From Oscillospiraceae bacterium (GTDB taxonomy: Bacteria > Bacillota > Clostridia > Oscillospirales > Oscillospiraceae), in the NCBI GenBank assembly GCA_020025535.1, contig JAHHRY010000010.1, positions 1 to 46,597 on the forward strand: a stretch of 46,597 nt of DNA, in the 5' to 3' direction. Positions 33,810 to 44,542 of the stretch are shown piece after piece. Position 1 is the first letter of the stretch. Each line of letters begins with the position of its first letter. Below the pieces are notes generated by a model. That model saw only the letters and a program-made list of their open reading frames with translations, was not told where the DNA came from and made no database searches. Both the position numbers and the translations under genes were made by a program.

Positions 33810-33843
33810 CAGCTGTTCCGGCAAATAAGATTAGGATAGTAGC

Positions 33844-33874
33844 ATGGGCAGTGAGGGATTCCCTTGCTGCCCAT
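33844..33874 (+). other. Hairpin between ftsL and the division PBP gene
   Basis: ATGGGCAG pairs with CTGCCCAT and the stem continues through GAGGG/CCCTT with a three-base loop. Only TTTGTAT follows, so it may be a weak terminator/attenuator or an RNA processing site within the operon. Confidence 0.5.
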
Positions 33875-33905
33875 TTGTATCATCCTAGCGAAAGGCCGGT
33901 GACCT

Positions 33906-36245
33906 ATGAAAAAGACAGCCAAAAAGAAGGTACAGTACAATCGTATGCGGGCGGACAGCGGGCAGCATCAGCGGATTCTGGCAATTATGGCGATCCTTGG
34001 TTTGCTTGCGTTTGTGCCGATGGCGCTGCGGCTGTACGATCTGATGGTAGTCCATTACAACTATTATGCCAATCTGGCGCTGCGCAATCAGACGCGTACC
34101 ACCAAGATTATGGCAGACAGGGGGACGATTTACGATACCAACATGAATATCCTCGCCTGCTCTCAGAGCGTGGAGAATGTATACCTGGATCCCCACGAGC
34201 TAAAGCAGTCCAAGGCGGATATCGCCGCCGTGTCCAAAGCTTTGAGTGAAATTCTGGAGCTGGATGCCGAATGGATTGAAAAACAGGCGAAGGATATCAC
34301 CAAGCGATACAAACAGGTGGCAGCGGCCATTGATCTGGCCACGGCCGAAAGAATCCGGACATATATCAATGAAAACAAAATTTCCGGTATTCATCTGGAG
34401 CCCAATTCCAAGCGGTACTATCCCTTCGGATCTCTGGCGGCTCAGCTGATCGGTTTTACCAACGCTTCCAACGTAGGTTCGGAAGGAATCGAAGCGGCCT
34501 ATAACCGCTATCTGGAGGGTACTGCCGGAAAGGTCATTACCACCAAGGGCAACAACGAAATGGATATGCCTTTCTCCTACGAAAAGTATGTGGAATCCAT
34601 TCCCGGCTGCAGCGTGGTGCTGACGCTGGATGCCACGGTGCAGGCCTGCCTCGAAAAACAGATGCAGGCAGCCATCGCCAGGTACGATGTGAAAAACGGA
34701 GCATTCGGCGTGGTAATGAACGTCAAGACCGGCGAAATCCTGGCGATGTCCACCCTGGGAAGTTACGATCCCAATGCGTATCTGGAAATCTATGATACGA
34801 CGGTGGCGGAAAAGGTGGAGCAGCTGCGGCAGAACTGCCTGCTTCATCCAGAGGGAAGCGAGCAATATGCTTCTGCAGAAAAGCTGTACCGGGATGCTCT
34901 GCATGAGGCACAGCTGAAGCAGTGGCGAAACCGCTGCATTTCCGACGGCTACGAGCCGGGGTCCACCTTCAAGGTACTTACCATGGCGGCGGCGCTGGAC
35001 AGCGGCGCAATCAATCTGGAAACCAGTTTCCACTGCGGTGGTTCCGAGCATATTCCCGGAAGAGCACAGCTGCTGCACTGCTGGCGTCATTCCGGTCACG
35101 GCTCTCAGAAGACACCGCAGGCACTGCAGAATTCCTGCAATATTGCCTTTGCCCACATCGCTCTGAAATTAGGGGGCGAACGGTTCTACGATTATGTCCA
35201 GCGCTTCGGCGTTATGGAAAAAACCGGCGTGGATCTTGCCGGCGAGGGCAAGGGCGTGTTTTTTGACAAGCAGCTGGTAACGGACACGGACAAATGGGGA
35301 ACGGCGTCTCTGACTTCCGGTTCCTTCGGACAGACGTTCAAGCTGACACCGCTGCAGCTGGTGCGGGCGATTTCCTCCGTGGTGAACGGCGGTAATCTGA
35401 TGGAGCCGTATATCGTGTCGGAAGTGATTGACGCAAGCGGCAAAACGGTGCTCAAGCAGGAACCTACCGTGATCCGGCAGGTGATCTCTCCGGAGACTTC
35501 CAAAATCATGTGCGGACTGCTGGAATCGGTGGTGACGGAAGGAACTGCCAAAAATGCAGCAGTTGCCGGGTACCGCATTGGCGGGAAAACCGGTACTAGT
35601 GAAAAAATTGATGTTTTTGACGAGAATGGCCAGCGTGTCCTGGATAAAATCGTATCATTTGTGGGGATTGCGCCGATGGACGATCCGGAGTATATTGTAT
35701 TGGTTGCTCTGGATACTCCCTCCCGCTCCACCGGAATTTATATTTCCGGCGGCGTTATGGCAGCCCCCACGGTCGGCGCCGTGATGGCGGATATCCTGCC
35801 GTATCTGGGAGTCGAGCAGACCTTTACGGAGGATGATGCCGCCGGGCAGGCTGTGGTTATGCCGGATCTTTCCGGGCTCACCGTTAAAGAAGCGGAGGCG
35901 CTGCTGAAGAAAGAAAATCTTTCGTTCAAATCAGCAGGAACCGGCGAAACCATTACCGGACAGATTCCTGCTGCCGGGCAGATGGTTCCGGGAAAAAGCG
36001 AAGTGCTGATTTATCTGGGCGAAAACCCCGCGCAAGAAACGGTGAAGGTTCCGGATTTCTCCAAAATGAACCGTCAGCAGGCAAGCGATGCTGCGGGAAA
36101 ACTGGGACTGTATATTCTGGTCAGCGGAAATCCGTCTGTGGATGCCAATGTCATTGCAACATTCCAGAGCGTTCCGGCGGGAACGGAGGTTCCTGTGGGC
36201 ACGACGATCAAACTGGAATTTGCGGACATGAACGTCCGGGATTAG
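33906..36245 (+). CDS. ftsI: Division-type class B penicillin-binding protein with two PASTA domains
   Basis: The 779-residue transpeptidase cross-links peptidoglycan at the septum. A membrane helix lies at 24-42, a dimerisation/pedestal domain follows, and the catalytic domain has Ser353-x-x-Lys356 (GSTFK), Ser410-x-Asn412 and KTGT (561-564). Two PASTA domains fill about 648-706 and 712-774. Two PASTA domains fit PBP2B/2x more than SpoVD, which has one, but a SpoVD role is not excluded in a spore former. Residues about 290-338 form an extra charged helical insertion just before the catalytic serine. Confidence 0.93.
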   Translation: MKKTAKKKVQYNRMRADSGQHQRILAIMAILGLLAFVPMALRLYDLMVVHYNYYANLALRNQTRTTKIMADRGTIYDTNMNILACSQSVENVYLDPHELKQSKADIAAVSKALSEILELDAEWIEKQAKDITKRYKQVAAAIDLATAERIRTYINENKISGIHLEPNSKRYYPFGSLAAQLIGFTNASNVGSEGIEAAYNRYLEGTAGKVITTKGNNEMDMPFSYEKYVESIPGCSVVLTLDATVQACLEKQMQAAIARYDVKNGAFGVVMNVKTGEILAMSTLGSYDPNAYLEIYDTTVAEKVEQLRQNCLLHPEGSEQYASAEKLYRDALHEAQLKQWRNRCISDGYEPGSTFKVLTMAAALDSGAINLETSFHCGGSEHIPGRAQLLHCWRHSGHGSQKTPQALQNSCNIAFAHIALKLGGERFYDYVQRFGVMEKTGVDLAGEGKGVFFDKQLVTDTDKWGTASLTSGSFGQTFKLTPLQLVRAISSVVNGGNLMEPYIVSEVIDASGKTVLKQEPTVIRQVISPETSKIMCGLLESVVTEGTAKNAAVAGYRIGGKTGTSEKIDVFDENGQRVLDKIVSFVGIAPMDDPEYIVLVALDTPSRSTGIYISGGVMAAPTVGAVMADILPYLGVEQTFTEDDAAGQAVVMPDLSGLTVKEAEALLKKENLSFKSAGTGETITGQIPAAGQMVPGKSEVLIYLGENPAQETVKVPDFSKMNRQQASDAAGKLGLYILVSGNPSVDANVIATFQSVPAGTEVPVGTTIKLEFADMNVRD

Positions 36246-36265
36246 CGGAATGCGGCGGGTGCCTT

Positions 36266-37765
36266 ATGACGCTGAAGGAATTGCTGCACGGAGTAGATGT
36301 TCTCGAATGGGCCGCCGATGAAAATACGCAGATTGCCTGTGTGCGCTGCGATTCCAGACAGGTGGCGGCAGGAGATTTGTTTGTAGCCGTTTCCGGCTTT
36401 GCCGTGGATGGCAACCGTTTTATTCCCATGGTAAGGAATCGGGCGGCGGCTGTCGTAACGGCCCAAAGACCTGACACGGAAATCTCTTATGTGCTGGTCC
36501 GGTCGGACCGGCGGGCGCTGGAACAAATCAGTGCCAATTTTTACGGGCACCCGTCAGAGTCCATGACGATGGTGGGAGTCACCGGTACCAACGGCAAAAC
36601 CTCGGTAACTTATATTCTCAAACAGGTTTTGGAAAAAATCACCGGTGAAAAGGCAGGGCTGATCGGCACCGTTGAAAACCAAATTGGCAATGAGGTGTTC
36701 CCGGCAGAACGCACCACGCCGGAAAGCCTTCAGCTGCAGAAGCTGCTGGCACAGATGCGGGATTCCGGCTGCCGGTATGTGGTGATGGAGGTTTCCTCAC
36801 ACGCCATTGCGCTGGATCGGGTGAGCAGCCTGTATTTTGATGTGGCTGCCTTTACCAATTTGACGGAGGACCATCTGGACTTCCATAAAACCATGGAAGA
36901 TTACTGCGAGACAAAGGCGAAACTGTTCGGCCGGTGCCGCTGTGCGGTGATCAACCGGGATGACATCTGGTCGGAACGGATGATCCGCAGAGCCGCGGGG
37001 GAGGTGTTTACCACTTCCGCCTGCAGCAGAGCCGACCTGTATGCGGAGAATATCCGCCTGAGTGCGGACAGTGTTGCCTTTACGGCCGTCCACGGCGACG
37101 AAAAAGTGCAGATCACGGTTCCGATTCCCGGAAAGTTTACCGTGTACAATGTGCTGACGGCGGCAGGCATTGCGCTGCGGCTGGGGTTTTCTCTGAAGCA
37201 GCTGGCGGCGGCACTGAAAGAAGTGCACGGCGTCAGGGGCAGGGTGGAAGTGGTTCCCACACCCGGCGAGGGATATACGGTTCTGATCGACTATGCCCAC
37301 ACTCCGGACGGACTCAGGAACGTACTTTCCTCCCTTCGGGAATTCTGCAGGGGCAGGCTGATTGTGGTATTTGGCTGCGGGGGAGACCGGGATACCGAAA
37401 AGCGGCCCGTCATGGGAAAGGTGGCAGCAGAGCTGGCTGACCTGGCGGTTATCACTACCGACAATCCCAGAACGGAAGCGCCAATGGCCATTATTTCCGA
37501 TATTTTACGGGGTGTTGGCCGGGCAAAAAACTATATAGTGATAGAAAATCGCGAAAAAGCAATTCATTATGCAATAGACATAGCAAAAAATGATGATATA
37601 ATAGTCCTGGCAGGAAAAGGCCATGAAGTTTATCAGGAAATCATGGGCATCAGGTATCCCATGGACGAACGAAAGATTCTGGCACAATACCTGTCGGAAA
37701 TGAGGAAAGCAAATGAGCAAAATTACACTCAGACAGGCTGCGGCATGGTGCGGCGGCCGTATTGA
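36266..37765 (+). CDS. murE: UDP-MurNAc-tripeptide synthetase (meso-diaminopimelate ligase)
   Basis: The 499-residue Mur ligase adds the third residue to UDP-MurNAc-L-Ala-D-Glu. ATP binding uses GVTGTNGKTS (Lys111); MEVSSHA and EDHLDFH are present; the DNPR motif at 399-402 points to meso-diaminopimelate as substrate. The C-terminus runs about 25 residues past the usual end and overlaps murF by 53 bases. The site before ATG 36266 is weak. An AT-rich stretch at 37560-37610 contrasts with the rest of the gene. Confidence 0.96.
   Translation: MTLKELLHGVDVLEWAADENTQIACVRCDSRQVAAGDLFVAVSGFAVDGNRFIPMVRNRAAAVVTAQRPDTEISYVLVRSDRRALEQISANFYGHPSESMTMVGVTGTNGKTSVTYILKQVLEKITGEKAGLIGTVENQIGNEVFPAERTTPESLQLQKLLAQMRDSGCRYVVMEVSSHAIALDRVSSLYFDVAAFTNLTEDHLDFHKTMEDYCETKAKLFGRCRCAVINRDDIWSERMIRRAAGEVFTTSACSRADLYAENIRLSADSVAFTAVHGDEKVQITVPIPGKFTVYNVLTAAGIALRLGFSLKQLAAALKEVHGVRGRVEVVPTPGEGYTVLIDYAHTPDGLRNVLSSLREFCRGRLIVVFGCGGDRDTEKRPVMGKVAAELADLAVITTDNPRTEAPMAIISDILRGVGRAKNYIVIENREKAIHYAIDIAKNDDIIVLAGKGHEVYQEIMGIRYPMDERKILAQYLSEMRKANEQNYTQTGCGMVRRPY
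37575..37602 (+). promoter_or_regulatory. Candidate internal promoter in murE
   Basis: TAGACA (37575-37580) and TATAAT (37597-37602), 16-base spacer, in an AT-rich island of the murE coding region about 110 bases before murF. Confidence 0.35.
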
Positions 37766-39074
37766 TGAAAAATATGCAGAGGTTACCTTCCTGGGTGCCA
37801 ACAACGATTCCCGGAAATTGCTGCCCGGGCAGCTGTTTGTTGCCCTGACGGATATCCGTGACGGTCACGAATTTATCGGTGCCGCCTTTAAAAAGGGCGC
37901 AGCCGCCGCCCTGTGCACCCATTGCGACGGAGACTATCCTGCCATTGTGGTTGAGGATACCCGGATTGCACTGGGACAGATTGCCGCGGAAGAGCGCAAG
38001 AGACTGGGTATGCAGGTGGTAGGCGTGACCGGCTCCGTGGGAAAAAGCACCACCAAAGAAATGATTGCCTGTGTTCTGGAGGGGGACTATATTGTCAGCA
38101 AGACCCCTGCCAATTTCAATAACGACATTGGTATGCCCATGGCAATTCTGGCCATGCCGGAGGATACGCAGGTAGCAGTGCTGGAAATGGGCATGAACCA
38201 CGCCGGTGAGATTTCCTACCTGACGAAGATTGCCAGACCGGATACGGCGGTGATTATCAATGTGGGAACCATGCACATCGAACATCTCGGCTCCCGGGAG
38301 GGAATCCTGCGGGCAAAGCTGGAAATTCTGGAGGGCCTGGCGAAAGACGGCAAGGTCTATTTCAACGGCGACAATGATCTGCTCTGGCAGTATCACGAGC
38401 GGGCTTCCCGGCCTATTATGTATTTCGGCGCCAAGAATGACCAGTGTGACGTCCACGGCAGCCAGGTGGTGGAAAAGGACGGACACATCTCTTTCCGGGT
38501 GACATACGGGGAAGAGACGTTTGCACTTGAGATCCCTGTGGAAGGCCTGCACTATGTGCCGGATGCCCTTGCAGCCGTGTCTGTGGGTATGGCGATGGGT
38601 GTGACAAAGGAAAACATCTGCAGCAGACTCCGCAATTTCCGCAACATGGAAGGCCGGCAGGAAATCTTTGAAACCAAGGGCCTGACCATCATCAAGGACT
38701 GCTATAATGCAGGCCCCGAGTCCATGGAGGCGGCACTGGCAGTGCTGGGCAAGCGTTCCGGACGCCGGATCGCGGTTCTTGGCGATATGCTGGAGCTTGG
38801 CAGCTGCACGCAGGCGGAACACTATCGGGTGGGACGTATTGCGGCAGAAAATGCCGATATTGTCTATGCTTACGGCCCCAACAGCCAGAGAGTGGTCAGC
38901 GGTGCAATTACTGGCGGTATGCCGGATAAGCGGCTGGGCGCATTTGAAGACCGGCAGAAGCTGGTGCAGATGCTCAGACAGATTGCCCGTCCCGGGGACG
39001 TACTGCTCTTTAAAGGCAGCAATGGAATGCATATGGAGCTGGTTCTGGAGCAGTTCCTGAAAGATGAAACATAA
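37713..39074 (+). CDS. murF: UDP-MurNAc-tripeptide--D-alanyl-D-alanine ligase
   Basis: The 453-residue Mur ligase adds D-Ala-D-Ala, the product of Ddl, to the peptidoglycan precursor. It has GVTGSVGKSTTKEMI, NFNNDIGMP, LEMGMNHAGEI, IINVGTMHIEHLGS and DCYNAGPESM. GAGG with good spacing precedes ATG 37713, supporting a real start within the murE end. This gene uses the dipeptide made by the ligase at 12902. Confidence 0.97.
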   Translation: MSKITLRQAAAWCGGRIDEKYAEVTFLGANNDSRKLLPGQLFVALTDIRDGHEFIGAAFKKGAAAALCTHCDGDYPAIVVEDTRIALGQIAAEERKRLGMQVVGVTGSVGKSTTKEMIACVLEGDYIVSKTPANFNNDIGMPMAILAMPEDTQVAVLEMGMNHAGEISYLTKIARPDTAVIINVGTMHIEHLGSREGILRAKLEILEGLAKDGKVYFNGDNDLLWQYHERASRPIMYFGAKNDQCDVHGSQVVEKDGHISFRVTYGEETFALEIPVEGLHYVPDALAAVSVGMAMGVTKENICSRLRNFRNMEGRQEIFETKGLTIIKDCYNAGPESMEAALAVLGKRSGRRIAVLGDMLELGSCTQAEHYRVGRIAAENADIVYAYGPNSQRVVSGAITGGMPDKRLGAFEDRQKLVQMLRQIARPGDVLLFKGSNGMHMELVLEQFLKDET

Positions 39075-39089
39075 GCGGAGGAGAATCCA

Positions 39090-40064
39090 ATGGTTAGAAT
39101 TATCGTTACAGGTATTGTGGCCTGTGTTTTGGCGGATGTACTGGGCTTCCTGCTGCTGCCTGTGCTGCGGGCACTGAAGGCAGGACAGTCCATGCGGGAA
39201 ATCGGCCCTACCTGGCACAACAACAAAGCCGGTACGCCCCTGATGGGCGGCCTGATGTTCATTTTCGCCACAATTTTGTGCCTGCTGTTCAACATCCCGG
39301 CTATGGTAGATTACTCCGTGTTCTATGTGCTGGTACTTGGCCTGTGCTTTGGACTGGTTGGATTCCTGGATGATTTCTGCAAAGTCAAGTTCAAGCGCGA
39401 TCTTGGCCTGACTGCCATTCAGAAGGCACTTCTGCAGATGGCTGTCTCGGCGATTTATCTGTACATTCTCTATACCGAGGGAATCATGACCTGCGACATC
39501 TATGTGCCCTTCTTCAATGTGACCTTCTATCTGCACCCGATTGTGTACATTTTCTTTGCTATGTTTGTCATGGTGGGCTGCGTCAATGCGGTGAATCTGA
39601 CAGACGGTATCGATGGCCTGTGCGGCTCCGTAACCATCCCTGTAATGGTGTTCTTTACCGTGGCTGCCTATTCCATGGGCAAGTATGAGGTCGCTTTGCT
39701 GCCTGCCTGTCTGGTGGGCGGTCTGACTGCCTACCTGTTCTACAACTGGCACCCTGCCAAAGTGTTTATGGGCGATACCGGATCCCTGTTCCTGGGAGGC
39801 ATCGTCTGTGCTCTGGCCTTTGCACTGGATATGCCTTTGATCCTGATTCTGGTGGGCTTTGTCTACATCGTGGAAACCCTGTCCGATATTATTCAGGTGA
39901 CCTATTTCAAAATTTCTCACGGCAAGCGAATTTTCAAAATGGCTCCGATCCATCATCACTTTGAGATGTGCGGCTGGAAAGAAGTGAAAATCGTTCTTGT
40001 CTTTACCCTTGTGTCCGCTCTTATGTGCGTGCTGGCCTGGTTCGGTATTGCCGGCAGAGTATAA
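39090..40064 (+). CDS. mraY: Phospho-N-acetylmuramoyl-pentapeptide-transferase
   Basis: The 324-residue membrane enzyme makes lipid I from UDP-MurNAc-pentapeptide and undecaprenyl phosphate. It has about ten helices, the Asp pair in GFLDDFCKV, NAVNLTDGIDGL, and the C-terminal HHHFE loop. GGAGGAG lies before the ATG. Normally murD follows; here ftsW starts 15 bases later. Confidence 0.98.
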   Translation: MVRIIVTGIVACVLADVLGFLLLPVLRALKAGQSMREIGPTWHNNKAGTPLMGGLMFIFATILCLLFNIPAMVDYSVFYVLVLGLCFGLVGFLDDFCKVKFKRDLGLTAIQKALLQMAVSAIYLYILYTEGIMTCDIYVPFFNVTFYLHPIVYIFFAMFVMVGCVNAVNLTDGIDGLCGSVTIPVMVFFTVAAYSMGKYEVALLPACLVGGLTAYLFYNWHPAKVFMGDTGSLFLGGIVCALAFALDMPLILILVGFVYIVETLSDIIQVTYFKISHGKRIFKMAPIHHHFEMCGWKEVKIVLVFTLVSALMCVLAWFGIAGRV

Positions 40065-40079
40065 GCGAAAGGAGATCTT

Positions 40080-41255
40080 ATGGCGGTAGAGCGCAAGCTT
40101 CTGCATGCCAAAGAGAACCGCTCCCTGAGAAAGCCTGAGGGAGTGCCAAGCGTCGATATCCCGTTTCTGGTGCTGGTTATGCTCCTGCTTGTGGTGGGGC
40201 TGGTGATGCTGTATTCTGCCAGCTACGCCCAAAGCGAGTATGACACCAGTTACACCATTTCAACAAAATATCTGCAAAAACAAGCGGTTTGTGCTCTGCT
40301 GGGATTGGGGTGTATGTGGCTGTTCAGCCGCATACCCGCAGAAGTCTGGAGCCGGTTTGCCTGGGTGATCTACGGTGTGAGCATCGTACTGCTGCTCAGC
40401 GTGCTGGTGGTCGGTGAGTCGGTCAACGGCGCACGCCGGTGGATCAACATTGCCGGAATTCAGTTTCAGCCGTCGGAGATTGCCAAGTTTTCCATGATTG
40501 TCCTTTTGGCAAGGCTTACAAAGCAGTTTGGTTCCAATACAAAAGAATTCCGTTACGGCGTTCTGGGCTTTGGCGCGGCCATGCTGGGCCTGCTGGTACC
40601 CCTGGCACTGGAAAAGCATCTTTCCGCCATTATGCTGATGGGCATGGTGGGCGTGGTGATGATGTTTGTGGCCGGAACCAGTCCCAAATGGCTGGCGGCC
40701 GGCGCAGGCGCGGCAGTTGTGTTTTTGCTGATTTACATCACTTTTATGGGCTATGCCGGTGACCGGGTAACTGCCTGGCTCCATCCGGAGCAGGACCCCG
40801 GCGACACCGGTTATCAGATTTTGCAGTCCCTCTATGCCATCGGCTCCGGAGGACTGTTTGGCCTTGGACTGGGCAAATCCAAACAGAAATATCTGTATTT
40901 GCCATTTCAGTATAACGATTATATCTTTGCCATCGTCTGCGAAGAGCTGGGACTGGTGGGGGCGCTGCTGATTGTTGCACTGTTTGCCGCGACCATTCTT
41001 CGCGGTTATTGGATCGCCCTGCGGGCAAAAGACCGGTTTTCCACTGTGCTGGCGGCAGGACTCGTAAGCCTGATTGCCGTGCAAACCATTTTGAATCTGG
41101 GCGTGGTCACCAATCTTTTGCCGTCTACCGGAATCGCACTGCCGTTTTTCTCCTACGGCGGTACGGCGCTGGCGGTAAATTTAGGAGAAATGGGTATTGT
41201 TCTCAGTATATCCCGACATAGAAACGAACCGAAGATACAGGAGGAAGCTGTATGA
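40080..41255 (+). CDS. ftsW: FtsW/RodA/SpoVE-type peptidoglycan glycosyltransferase
   Basis: The 391-residue SEDS membrane protein polymerises glycan with its partner class B PBP. Signature segments are VMLYSAS, RRWINIAGIQFQPSEIAKF, VCEELGLVGALL and the final PSTGIALPFFSYGGTAL. Its place in the dcw cluster with the PBP at 33906 supports the septal role; SpoVE is a close alternative. It overlaps murG by four bases. Confidence 0.95.
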   Translation: MAVERKLLHAKENRSLRKPEGVPSVDIPFLVLVMLLLVVGLVMLYSASYAQSEYDTSYTISTKYLQKQAVCALLGLGCMWLFSRIPAEVWSRFAWVIYGVSIVLLLSVLVVGESVNGARRWINIAGIQFQPSEIAKFSMIVLLARLTKQFGSNTKEFRYGVLGFGAAMLGLLVPLALEKHLSAIMLMGMVGVVMMFVAGTSPKWLAAGAGAAVVFLLIYITFMGYAGDRVTAWLHPEQDPGDTGYQILQSLYAIGSGGLFGLGLGKSKQKYLYLPFQYNDYIFAIVCEELGLVGALLIVALFAATILRGYWIALRAKDRFSTVLAAGLVSLIAVQTILNLGVVTNLLPSTGIALPFFSYGGTALAVNLGEMGIVLSISRHRNEPKIQEEAV

Positions 41256-42382
41256 ATGTGATTTTTACTTGCGGTGGCACCGGCGGACATATCAACCCCG
41301 CCATCGCTGTAGCTGATATATTGAAGGAGCGCCATCCGGATTGCAAGATCCTGTTTATCGGCGCCAAGGACCACATGGAAGAAAAACTGGTGCCCAAGGC
41401 AGGCTACGACCTGAAATGTCTGCCCGGCTCCGGCCTGTCCAGAAAGATCAATCTGGAGGGAATCAAGAAAAATGCCAGAGCGGTTCGCAGTGTGCTTACT
41501 GCGGTAAGCCAGTGCAAAAAAATCATTCGGGAATTTCAGCCGGATGTAATCGTGGGTACCGGCGGTTATGCCAGCTTCCCGGCTCTCTATGCCGGAAGCT
41601 CCATGGGGATCCCCACCTGCGTTCACGAAAGCAATGCGGTTCCCGGACTTACCACCAAAATGGCGGCCAGCCATGCGACCCGTGTTCTGGTGTCGTTTGC
41701 AGAAAGCGCACAGTACTACCGCAAGCCTGAAAAGGTGGAAGTGGTGGGAATGCCGGTGCGTAAGGAATTTATCAGCACTACCAAGGAAATGGCCCGGAAG
41801 GAACTGGGACTGGACGAACGTCCTTTGATCGTGTCCGCCTTCGGAAGCCTTGGCGCCAGAGATATGAACTTTGCGGTGGCGGAGATGTTCAAGCTGGAGA
41901 AGGAAGCAGGACTGCCGTTCCAGCATATCCATGCTACCGGTTCCTATGGCTGGGAGTGGATGCCGGAACATGTGAAATCTCTCGGCGTGGATCTGGAAAA
42001 CTGTCCCGGCATCGATATGCGGGAATATATCTACAATATGCCGACCGTCATGGCAGCTGCCGACGTGATTATCAGCCGTGCGGGCGCGTCCAGCTGCAAC
42101 GAAATCGGCGCATCCGGTACTCCATGCATTTTGATTCCGTCTCCCAATGTCACCAATAACCATCAGGAGAAAAATGCCCGCATTCTGGAAGGCAGAGGTG
42201 CGGCCATTGTCATTACGGAAGATAACTGCAGCGCACAGAATCTGTATGATACTATCACCGAACTGCTGGGCGACCATGAACGCTGCAAGCAGATGTCCGC
42301 CTCTCTGCGGGGAATGGTGCTGCTGGATTCTGCCGAGCGTATCTGCGATATGATTGAAGAACTGTCCGCTCAAAAGACCTGA
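41252..42382 (+). CDS. murG: UDP-GlcNAc:lipid I N-acetylglucosamine transferase
   Basis: The 376-residue GT28 enzyme turns lipid I into lipid II. It has TCGGTGGHINPAIAVAD near the start, VGTGGYASFPALYAG, HESNAVPGLTTKM and ISRAGASSCNEIGASGTPCI. The ATGA overlap with ftsW indicates coupled translation. Confidence 0.97.
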   Translation: MNVIFTCGGTGGHINPAIAVADILKERHPDCKILFIGAKDHMEEKLVPKAGYDLKCLPGSGLSRKINLEGIKKNARAVRSVLTAVSQCKKIIREFQPDVIVGTGGYASFPALYAGSSMGIPTCVHESNAVPGLTTKMAASHATRVLVSFAESAQYYRKPEKVEVVGMPVRKEFISTTKEMARKELGLDERPLIVSAFGSLGARDMNFAVAEMFKLEKEAGLPFQHIHATGSYGWEWMPEHVKSLGVDLENCPGIDMREYIYNMPTVMAAADVIISRAGASSCNEIGASGTPCILIPSPNVTNNHQEKNARILEGRGAAIVITEDNCSAQNLYDTITELLGDHERCKQMSASLRGMVLLDSAERICDMIEELSAQKT

Positions 42383-42392
42383 GGAGAGAGCT

Positions 42393-43280
42393 ATGCCTAG
42401 ACAAAAGATAAATGGCTCCGGCGGCGAAAGAAGGCGCCGCACTGAGAACGTGCAGCCCAAAAGAAATGTACCGGAAGTGGTCTATACGCAGCCCAAGCAT
42501 TTCCAGCGAAAAAAATTGCTGCTCCAGCTGCTTACGATGTTTGCGGTGGTGCTGGCCGTATCCATGGGCGTGTCGATTTTTTTCAAGGTGGACACGGTTT
42601 TGGTAACGGGTGCAGAAAAATATTCCGTAGAGACCATTCGGGACAAATCGGACATTCAGGAGGGCGAAAGCCTGCTGTTTCTTCGCAGACCCAGTGTGGC
42701 AGGTAAAATTTTAGATGCGCTGCCGTATGTAAAAAATGTCCGGATAGGAATAAGTCTGCCGGGAACGGTCAATATAATTATTGAAGAAGTTCCGCTTGTG
42801 TATTCTGTGGAAGCAGCAGACGGCAGCCTGTGGCTGATGACGTCGGAAGGACGCATCACAGAACAGGCCGACGACGCAGCAGCGGATCAGTATCCCACGG
42901 TTGCCGGTTTCCGGCTGGCCAGTCCTGCTGCGGGACAGCAGGCGGTGGCTGCGGAGCCCGCGCAGGGTGGCGAAACTCCGGCTCATCCGGAGGTCATTAC
43001 GGCTGCGGACAAACTGAAGATTTCCCTGATGGTACTGCAGCAGCTGGAAATGAATGAGGTTCTGGGCGAGGTAACCAGGGTGGACGTGACAAATCTGCAG
43101 GATCTGCAGATCTGGTACGGTGATCGCTATCAGGTAAAGCTTGGCAATGAGCAGAGGCTGGATTACAAAATCGCCGCTGCAAAACAGGCGGTAGCGCAGA
43201 TGGGACAGCGCCAGACCGGTGTGCTGGATGCCTCTTTTACCACCTTCCCCGACAAGATACACTATCAGCCGTTTGAGTAA
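42393..43280 (+). CDS. ftsQ: FtsQ/DivIB-type division protein
   Basis: The 295-residue bitopic protein has a basic cytoplasmic part, one membrane helix at about 39-60, and a POTRA domain (KVDTVLVTGAEKYSVETI to IIIEEVPLVY). A low-complexity Ala/Gln/Pro linker lies near residues 185-212. It forms a complex with FtsL-type proteins at the septum. ATG 42393 follows AGGAGAG; an upstream TTG inside murG is not used. Confidence 0.9.
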   Translation: MPRQKINGSGGERRRRTENVQPKRNVPEVVYTQPKHFQRKKLLLQLLTMFAVVLAVSMGVSIFFKVDTVLVTGAEKYSVETIRDKSDIQEGESLLFLRRPSVAGKILDALPYVKNVRIGISLPGTVNIIIEEVPLVYSVEAADGSLWLMTSEGRITEQADDAAADQYPTVAGFRLASPAAGQQAVAAEPAQGGETPAHPEVITAADKLKISLMVLQQLEMNEVLGEVTRVDVTNLQDLQIWYGDRYQVKLGNEQRLDYKIAAAKQAVAQMGQRQTGVLDASFTTFPDKIHYQPFE

Positions 43281-43327
43281 GTGTACAAATTTTTTGCAAA
43301 AAGTTTGACGAAAAAGAAGAATTTCTA

Positions 43328-43356
43328 TTGACCAAATCCATTTTTCAATATAGAAT
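43328..43356 (+). promoter_or_regulatory. Promoter of ftsZ
   Basis: TTGACC (43328-43333) and TAGAAT (43351-43356), 17-base spacer, in the AT-rich gap before ftsZ; it leaves a leader of about 65 bases. Confidence 0.8.
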
Positions 43357-43427
43357 ATATGGGTACAAATGAAGCTATAGGCAGCAGCAGGCCGTGCTGA
43401 CTGCAATTATACATAGGAGGATAGTAT

Positions 43428-44477
<1,050 letters not shown>

Positions 44478-44489
44478 TGCAGAAATCCC

Positions 44490-44523
44490 CATCCCGGACA
44501 GCTGGCTGTCCGGGATGTTTTTT
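44490..44523 (+). terminator. Rho-independent terminator of ftsZ
   Basis: A perfect 12-bp stem (44490-44501 with 44506-44517), loop CTGG, followed by T6. Confidence 0.95.
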
Positions 44524-44542
44524 CTGACAGGAGGATTTTTTT

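Noticed and set aside
37650..40232. An 860-codon open frame on the minus strand opposite murF and mraY.
   Set aside because: It is antisense to two clear enzymes, has no recognisable domain, is rich in His/Gln/Arg as expected from the reverse complement of biased codons, and lacks a ribosome site.
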